Shown here: piece after piece, positions 54,301 to 59,204 of the stretch | Numbering within the stretch: the first letter of the stretch is position 1 | Layout: every line of letters starts with the position of its first letter | NCBI GenBank assembly: GCA_050305135.1 | Contig: JBNLET010000122.1 | Coordinates: forward strand, 1-59,204 | Reading direction: 5' to 3' | DNA from: Cognatazoarcus sp050305135 | GTDB lineage: Bacteria; Pseudomonadota; Gammaproteobacteria; Burkholderiales; Rhodocyclaceae | DNA: 59,204 nt | Notes under the pieces: generated by a model | Database searches by the model: none | What the model was told of the DNA's origin: nothing | What the model saw: the letters and a program-made list of their open reading frames with translations, nothing else | Translations under genes and position numbers: made by a program

Positions 54301-56217
54301 ATGTCGATGATCAAGCAACTGTGGATCGCCATCGCCTTCGTGGCGCTGCTGGCGCTGGGCGGAAGCCTGGTGGTCAGCACCTTGTCGGCGCGCCACTACC
54401 TGGAGCAGCAGCTGCATGTCAAGAACATCGACAACGCCAACTCGCTGGCCTTGTCGATGTCGCAGTTGCCGAAGGATCCGGTCACGCTGGAACTGCTGCT
54501 GTCGGCCCAGTTCGATGCCGGCCACTACGAGTACATCCGGCTGACCGATGCCGAAGGCGGCAAGCTGATCACGCGCGAGAGCACGACGCCGCTGATCGAG
54601 GTGCCGAAGTGGTTCGCGGCGCTGATCCCGATCGACGCCAGCGAAGGCGTCGCCCAGGTGCAGGACGGCTGGAAGCAGTTCGGCACGCTGCGGGTCAAGA
54701 GCCACAGCCGTTTCGTCTACCAGAGCCTGTGGCAAGGCACGCTGCGGCTGCTGGGCTGGTTCGTCGTCGGCGGCCTGGCCTGCGGCGTGCTCGGCAGCCT
54801 GCTGCTGCGGCGGGTCGTCGGTCCGCTCGCCGCGGTGGTGTCGCAGGCCCAGGCGATCGGCGAGCGCCGCTTCCTGAAGGTCGAAGAGCCGCGCACGAAG
54901 GAACTGCGCGAGGTGGTGCACGCCATGAACGGCCTGTCCGACCGGGTCAGATCGATGCTCGAGGAGGAATCCGCCCGGCTCGAGGAGGTGCGGCGGGAAG
55001 CCCAGTACGATGCTCTGACCGGCCTGCCGAACCGGGAGTACTTCCTCGGCCAGATGGACAGCGCGCTGCGCGACGACAACGCCTCGGCCAGCGGCACGCT
55101 GGCGGTGATCCGCATCCCGGACCTGGCGGCCATCAACGCGCAGCAGGGCCGCGAGGCCGGCGACGCGATCCTCAGACGGCTGGCCGACGCGGTCGAAATG
55201 CTTCGCGGCGACGACGAGCGCCGCAGCAGCGGCCGGCTCGGCGGCAGCGACCTGGCGCTGCTGGTTTCCGAGGACACCGATATCGAGGCCTTCGCGGACG
55301 AACTGCACGCCGCGGTGGACATCGCCATCGGCAGGCTGGTCGAGGATGCCGGACAGACCGTGCCGATCGGCCTCGCCGCCTACCGTCGGGGCGATTCGAT
55401 GGCCCAGGTGCTGGCCCACGCCGACCTGGCGCTCGGCAAGTCGTCCGCGGCCGGCGACGGCCGGCCGGTGATCGAGAACGTGGACGTGCAAAGCCATCCG
55501 CCGGCCAGCCGCCATTCGTGGCAGGAGGCGATCAGCGGCGCGCTCGATGCCGGCCGCATCACGCTGAAGACCTTCCCGGTGGTGTCGACCGGCGGCGGCG
55601 AACTGCACCAGGAGGGCCCGGTGCGGCTGCGCCTGGGCGAGGACGGCGGCTGGCTGACGGCCGGCGAGTTCATGCCGTGGGCGGCACGGACCGGCCTGGT
55701 GGCGAGGGTCGACGAAGCGGTGCTGAAATGCGCACTCGAGCTGCTGGCCAGCCGCCTGGGCGCGATCTGCATCAATCTCTCCGCCGAGTCGGTGTGCGAC
55801 GCGCAGACCGTGGAACGATACGCCGAGGCGCTGGCGCAGCAGCCGGAACTGGCCGCGCGGCTGTGGATCGACCTGCCCGAATCGACGGCCTTCAGGCACG
55901 CGGCCCAGTTCCGCCGGGTGTGCGAGCGGCTCAAGCCGCTCGGCTGCCGCGTCGGTCTGGAACACGTCGGGCAGTACGTCTGCCGCATCGGCGAACTGCA
56001 CGACGTCGGCCTCGACTATCTGAAGATCGGCAGCGCGGTGATCCGCGGCATCGACGCCAACCCGGGCAACCAGACCTTCCTGCGCGGCCTGGCCACGATC
56101 GCCCATACGATGGGCATCATCGTGATCGCCGAAGGTGTCGCCAGCGACGCCGAGGCACGGCAGCTGAAGTCGATCGGCTTCGATGGCATGACCGGACCGG
56201 CGATCAGGCCCGAGTGA
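54301..56217 (+). CDS. lapD: c-di-GMP receptor LapD
   Basis: LapD is the inner-membrane c-di-GMP receptor that sequesters LapG when c-di-GMP is high, keeping the adhesin on the surface. The 638-residue protein has TM1 (about 5-27), a LapD/MoxY-type periplasmic domain, TM2 (about 146-168), HAMP, a degenerate GGDEF (LGGSDL near 315) and a degenerate EAL (KTFPVV near 422 in place of EAL). Loss of both active motifs fits a receptor, not an enzyme. An AGAGGA ribosome site precedes the ATG. Confidence 0.95.
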   Translation: MSMIKQLWIAIAFVALLALGGSLVVSTLSARHYLEQQLHVKNIDNANSLALSMSQLPKDPVTLELLLSAQFDAGHYEYIRLTDAEGGKLITRESTTPLIEVPKWFAALIPIDASEGVAQVQDGWKQFGTLRVKSHSRFVYQSLWQGTLRLLGWFVVGGLACGVLGSLLLRRVVGPLAAVVSQAQAIGERRFLKVEEPRTKELREVVHAMNGLSDRVRSMLEEESARLEEVRREAQYDALTGLPNREYFLGQMDSALRDDNASASGTLAVIRIPDLAAINAQQGREAGDAILRRLADAVEMLRGDDERRSSGRLGGSDLALLVSEDTDIEAFADELHAAVDIAIGRLVEDAGQTVPIGLAAYRRGDSMAQVLAHADLALGKSSAAGDGRPVIENVDVQSHPPASRHSWQEAISGALDAGRITLKTFPVVSTGGGELHQEGPVRLRLGEDGGWLTAGEFMPWAARTGLVARVDEAVLKCALELLASRLGAICINLSAESVCDAQTVERYAEALAQQPELAARLWIDLPESTAFRHAAQFRRVCERLKPLGCRVGLEHVGQYVCRIGELHDVGLDYLKIGSAVIRGIDANPGNQTFLRGLATIAHTMGIIVIAEGVASDAEARQLKSIGFDGMTGPAIRPE

Positions 56218-56241
56218 GCCGGCAGCAGGCCGCTGCTCGCT

Positions 56242-56565
56242 TCAGATCACCTCGTCCGCGCCGGATATCAGATCGAGCGACCCCTTCGACGCCCGCAGCG
56301 AACGTCGCTCCAGGAGCTTCGACTGGGCGGCGTCCGGCAGATCGGTGAAACGGATCACGTCCCGGTCGATCAACAGGTCGATCAGATCCTCGATCACCCG
56401 CACCAGACGCAGATCGGAGCCGGCCAGCGGATCCTCGCCGACGATGCCCCGCGCAAAGGCCTGCACGGCCGGATCGCCCGGCGGAGCCGCCTCCGCGTGC
56501 CGCTCGTCCCGCTGCAGACTGACCGACTTCACTTCGCCATCGTCGCCACGGCTGACGAATACCAT
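56242..56565 (-). CDS. small conserved protein of adhesin locus
   Basis: A 107-residue soluble acidic protein (MVFVSRGDDGEVKSVSLQ ... DLIDLLIDRDVIRFTDLPDA). Related proteins are often annotated as 'tryptophan synthase subunit beta like', which is not supported by any catalytic motif. A strong AGGAGGAGAGGG precedes the ATG at 56565. It follows the RTX adhesin gene by 59 nt on the same strand and is convergent with lapD. The function is unknown; repeated co-occurrence with such loci, as I recall, suggests a link to adhesion control. Confidence 0.75.
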   Translation of the reverse strand: MVFVSRGDDGEVKSVSLQRDERHAEAAPPGDPAVQAFARGIVGEDPLAGSDLRLVRVIEDLIDLLIDRDVIRFTDLPDAAQSKLLERRSLRASKGSLDLISGADEVI

Positions 56566-56624
56566 CCCTCTCCTCCTGCCGCCGCGCGCCGCGGCCCGCC
56601 CTCGGGCACGCCCGGCCGCGCGCT

Positions 56625-59204
56625 TCAATCGGTGATCAGCTTGCCCCGCGACAAGAGATCCTGAATGACCTGCTGATCGCCGCCCAGCCCGCTCAGCAGA
56701 TCGACCCCCTGCAGCGTGATCGAGAGGTCCTCCTGCGCCGCATTGTATCCAGCGGAGAATCCGCCATTGCTGCTGACATGGACGACGGTGTCGCCGCCCG
56801 CGCTCTCGAAATGCAGGTAGTCGGCCAGATTGCCCCCGTCGACGCCGTGCAGCTCGCCCTGCAGCAGATCGCGCAGGTCGAGCGCATCGCCGTTGGAGAG
56901 CGTATCGAAGTCGCTGACGGTATCGTGCTCCGGCGATCCCGGGACACCCTTGTCGGCAAGCTGCCAGGCAAACACGTCAGCCCCCAGGCCACCGGTCAGC
57001 AGATCACTTCCGGTACCTCCAAGCAACAGATCGTCGCCGGCACCGCCGTCGATCACGTCATTGCCGGCCAGGCCCGACAGGAAATCGTCGCCGGACCCGC
57101 CGAGCAAGGAATCGTCACCATCGGTGCCAACCACGTCGCCACCGACCGTCACTGCGCTGGCAGTCGCCAGCTCGGGAGGCTGAGTCAACTCGATGTTGAG
57201 CAGGCCGCCGCTGGAGTCGCCGTCGGCATCGGTCAGCACGTAGCCCAGGTCGAGCGGAATGTCCGAGGAGTAATCGTTGGCGGAGAGCAGCGAGAACGCA
57301 AGCCGGAATTCCCCGCTGGTGTCGGTGATCGTCAGTTCGGTGAAATAGATCGCGCCGTCCTGCAGACCGATCGAGAACGGCATGTCGCCATTGCCCGCGC
57401 CGCTCACGCTGCCCGAATAGGTGACCGTGTTGCCGAAAGCGTCGATGGCCGCCGTGACTGTCCACTGCAGGCTGTAGGACGCACCGCCCTGCCCCTCGAC
57501 GATCAGGTCGAGGCCACGCACCTGACCGTCCTGTCCGGCCGGGTCGGAGAAGTCCATGAACAACTCTTCCCCGGTGTTGAACCAGTTGCCGCCGATACCG
57601 ATCCAGTTGTTGTTCGTATTGACGGTCGAAGTCGTACCGTCGGCCGCGGTGGCGACCATCGTATCCACCACGAAGCCGCCAAAGTCCAGCATCAGCGTGT
57701 TGATGTTGCCGCCGCTGATGATCGTATAGCTCTGTGCCGCACCCTCCACGCCGAGCCGACCCAGCGCATTGAGCAACTCGAAGCTGTATTGAGGGCTGTT
57801 GTTCGCATCGACCACGGTCGGATCGATCGTGACGCGGAAGATCAGCGTGCCGTCGGCCAATTCGCCGGTCAGCGTTCCATCGCCATGATCCACGACCGAC
57901 ACGGGCTTGCCGTCGAACACCAGGCTTGGCAACGCCGACGAATCCCACGCGATTTCGGTCACGTCGTTGGACAGCACCGCCTCGGTGAGGAAACCGCTCT
58001 CGGCGTAGTCGCCGTCGTTCTCGGTCGTGATGGTCTTGGTGGCAAGAACTTCGGGCGCATCGTCCCAGATCGTGACCGAGAACGGAATCGATGCGATCTG
58101 CAGACCATTGATGTTGTGGGCCAGCATGTTCAGTTGCACGTCGATGCTGTGGTCTTCACCGGCAATCAGCGGATGATCGATGCCGGCCAACTGCCGGAAC
58201 TCGTAGCCGTCATTGCCTGCATTGACGGTGGCCACGAAGACTTCCATCCCCGACGCAAGGGCGGTCAAACTGCGCGTGGCGGGATCCCAAGTGTAAGTCA
58301 GCGGCACGCCGTTCGAAGTCAAGCTCGATGCCGGCGAAACATCGATCGAAAGGGTCACGTCGGCACCGACGCCGACGATGGAGCCGGTGTGGACGATGTC
58401 GTTGCCGGCGAGCCCGTCTACGTTCTCGTTGGCGTCATCGTCGTCCGCGACCACATTGCTTACCGTGAAGTCGTCGCTCACCGGATTGACGTTGATCGTG
58501 ACCGTGGCGGTATCGGTGCCGCCGTTGCCGTCGTTCACCGTATAGGTGATCGTCGTCGAGCCATTGAAATCCGGATCCGGCGTGAAATCGAGCGTGCCAT
58601 CGGCATTGATCGTCACCGTGCCGTCAGGGCTGCTGGCAGCGGTCACCGTCAGCGGATCGCCGTCAGGGTCACTGTCGTTGCCGAGCACGTCGATGTTCGT
58701 GAGCGCCACGTCCTCGTCGGTGCTGAGCGGACCATCGTCGATCGCAATCGGGGCATCGTTGACCGGCGGCACCGTGACCGTCACGGTCGCGGTGCCGCTA
58801 CCACCCTGGCCGTCCGAGATCGTGTAGACGAAGCTCGCCTGGCCGTTGAAGTCGGCCGCCGGCGTGAAGGTGACCGAGCCGTCGGGGTTCAGCACCGCGA
58901 TGCCGTTTGTCGAGGGTCCGACGCTCGATATCGTTAGCACGTCGCCATCGACATCGCTGTCGTTGGCCAGTAGCTCAGCCGCTGTGAACGTGAGCGGCGT
59001 GTCCTCCGCCGTCGTGCCGCTGTCATCTTGGGCGACCGGCGCATCATTGACCGGATTGACCTGGATCGTGACCGTGGCGGTGTCGGTGCCGCCCTGACCG
59101 TCGGAGATCTCGTAGCTGATCGTGGTCGGGCCGTTGAAATCCGCATCCGGCGTGAAGTCGAGCGTGCCGTCGGCGTTGATCGTCACAGAGCCGTTCGGAC
59201 TGCT
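56625..59204 (-). CDS. giant RTX/cadherin-like adhesin, C-terminal part (LapA-like)
   Basis: The open frame runs off the right edge, so only the last 859 codons are seen. It contains at least three cadherin/Ig-like repeats of about 95 residues ('DGTLDFTPD-DFNG...YT-DG-GG-DTATVT'), a unique beta-rich middle, an RTX calcium-binding array (GTDGDDSLLGGSGDDFLSG...) and a type I secretion C-terminal signal region. With the TolC/LapE, LapG and LapD genes next door this is the probable LapA-type biofilm adhesin. The N-terminus with the LapG cleavage site lies outside the window. Confidence 0.92.
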   Translation of the reverse strand, partial: SSPNGSVTINADGTLDFTPDADFNGPTTISYEISDGQGGTDTATVTIQVNPVNDAPVAQDDSGTTAEDTPLTFTAAELLANDSDVDGDVLTISSVGPSTNGIAVLNPDGSVTFTPAADFNGQASFVYTISDGQGGSGTATVTVTVPPVNDAPIAIDDGPLSTDEDVALTNIDVLGNDSDPDGDPLTVTAASSPDGTVTINADGTLDFTPDPDFNGSTTITYTVNDGNGGTDTATVTINVNPVSDDFTVSNVVADDDDANENVDGLAGNDIVHTGSIVGVGADVTLSIDVSPASSLTSNGVPLTYTWDPATRSLTALASGMEVFVATVNAGNDGYEFRQLAGIDHPLIAGEDHSIDVQLNMLAHNINGLQIASIPFSVTIWDDAPEVLATKTITTENDGDYAESGFLTEAVLSNDVTEIAWDSSALPSLVFDGKPVSVVDHGDGTLTGELADGTLIFRVTIDPTVVDANNSPQYSFELLNALGRLGVEGAAQSYTIISGGNINTLMLDFGGFVVDTMVATAADGTTSTVNTNNNWIGIGGNWFNTGEELFMDFSDPAGQDGQVRGLDLIVEGQGGASYSLQWTVTAAIDAFGNTVTYSGSVSGAGNGDMPFSIGLQDGAIYFTELTITDTSGEFRLAFSLLSANDYSSDIPLDLGYVLTDADGDSSGGLLNIELTQPPELATASAVTVGGDVVGTDGDDSLLGGSGDDFLSGLAGNDVIDGGAGDDLLLGGTGSDLLTGGLGADVFAWQLADKGVPGSPEHDTVSDFDTLSNGDALDLRDLLQGELHGVDGGNLADYLHFESAGGDTVVHVSSNGGFSAGYNAAQEDLSITLQGVDLLSGLGGDQQVIQDLLSRGKLITD
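56979..57128 (-). repeat. RTX nonapeptide array in adhesin
   Basis: About five glycine/aspartate-rich nonapeptides (GGSGDDFLS, GNDVIDGGAGDD, GGTGSDLL and similar) form a calcium-binding beta-roll close to the C-terminal secretion signal. Such repeats fold outside the cell on Ca2+ binding. Confidence 0.9.
58486..59204 (-). repeat. tandem cadherin-like domain repeats at DNA level
   Basis: Copies of an approximately 285-nt unit are recognisable at 58564, 58846 and 59134 by the shared 'ttgaa(a/g)tc...cggcgtga' segment. The 71-nt stretch 58564-58634 and 59134-59204 agree at about 62 positions. The array continues beyond the right edge. Confidence 0.85.

Noticed and set aside
58486..59204. CRISPR-like repeats
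   Set aside because: The repeats are about 285-nt coding units of the adhesin, not short direct repeats with spacers; no CRISPR array exists in the window.

Overview
The window is GC-rich DNA with densely packed genes, many joined by 1-4 nt ATGA/GTGA overlaps. Gene content and order (yacG-zapD-coaE; glnA-ntrB-ntrC; lolB-ispE-tRNA-Gln-prs-rplY-pth-ychF; rsmD-coaD-ferredoxin; M16 pair/ftsY-ftsE-ftsX; yhdP-nitrilase-tldD; glnE) point to a betaproteobacterium, most likely of Rhodocyclales type. No rRNA is present and there is one tRNA (Gln-UUG). The taxonomic call is inference from gene order, not from a marker-gene comparison.

Layout. 1-61: REP-like inverted repeat. 139-5587 (minus): yacG, zapD, coaE, a SPOR protein, a stand-alone TrpB2-type enzyme, coaX and an HTH-less biotin ligase. 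5658-10433 (minus): nitrogen control block ntrC, ntrB, a DUF4124 protein and glnA. glnA has a textbook sigma-54 promoter and two NtrC-type sites; a perfect NtrC palindrome also lies between ntrB and ntrC. 10442-18703: CDF transporter, rhodanese, nadA, a cupin/RuBisCO-like protein pair, an EEP-fold hydrolase, a CoA-binding protein, gluQ and an unusual aspartate kinase.

18923-24765 (minus) is an accessory island with visibly different composition. It carries a Fic protein, then a chain of genes joined by 4-7 nt overlaps: small protein, DUF3696 ABC-type ATPase, PIN-like nuclease, RNA ligase, unknown protein X, unknown protein Y. Several of these genes, but none of the core genes outside the island, appear to carry a single 1-nt frameshift. 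This is the best candidate in the window for an undescribed system (toxin-nuclease plus RNA repair, or phage defence), in a possibly decaying or mis-sequenced copy.

24855-41632: translation and envelope housekeeping (ychF, pth, rplY, prs, tRNA-Gln, ispE, lolB, TPR protein, mutM, dynamin-like GTPase, ferredoxin, coaD, rsmD, two M16 proteases, ftsY, ftsE, ftsX). 41640-51619: PilJ-domain protein, tldD, nitrilase, yhdP and glnE. 51629-59204: a Lap-type adhesion locus with a TolC/LapE-like outer-membrane channel (carrying an extra C-terminal domain), the LapG periplasmic protease, the LapD c-di-GMP receptor, a small conserved protein, and the C-terminal part of a giant cadherin-like/RTX adhesin that runs off the right edge.
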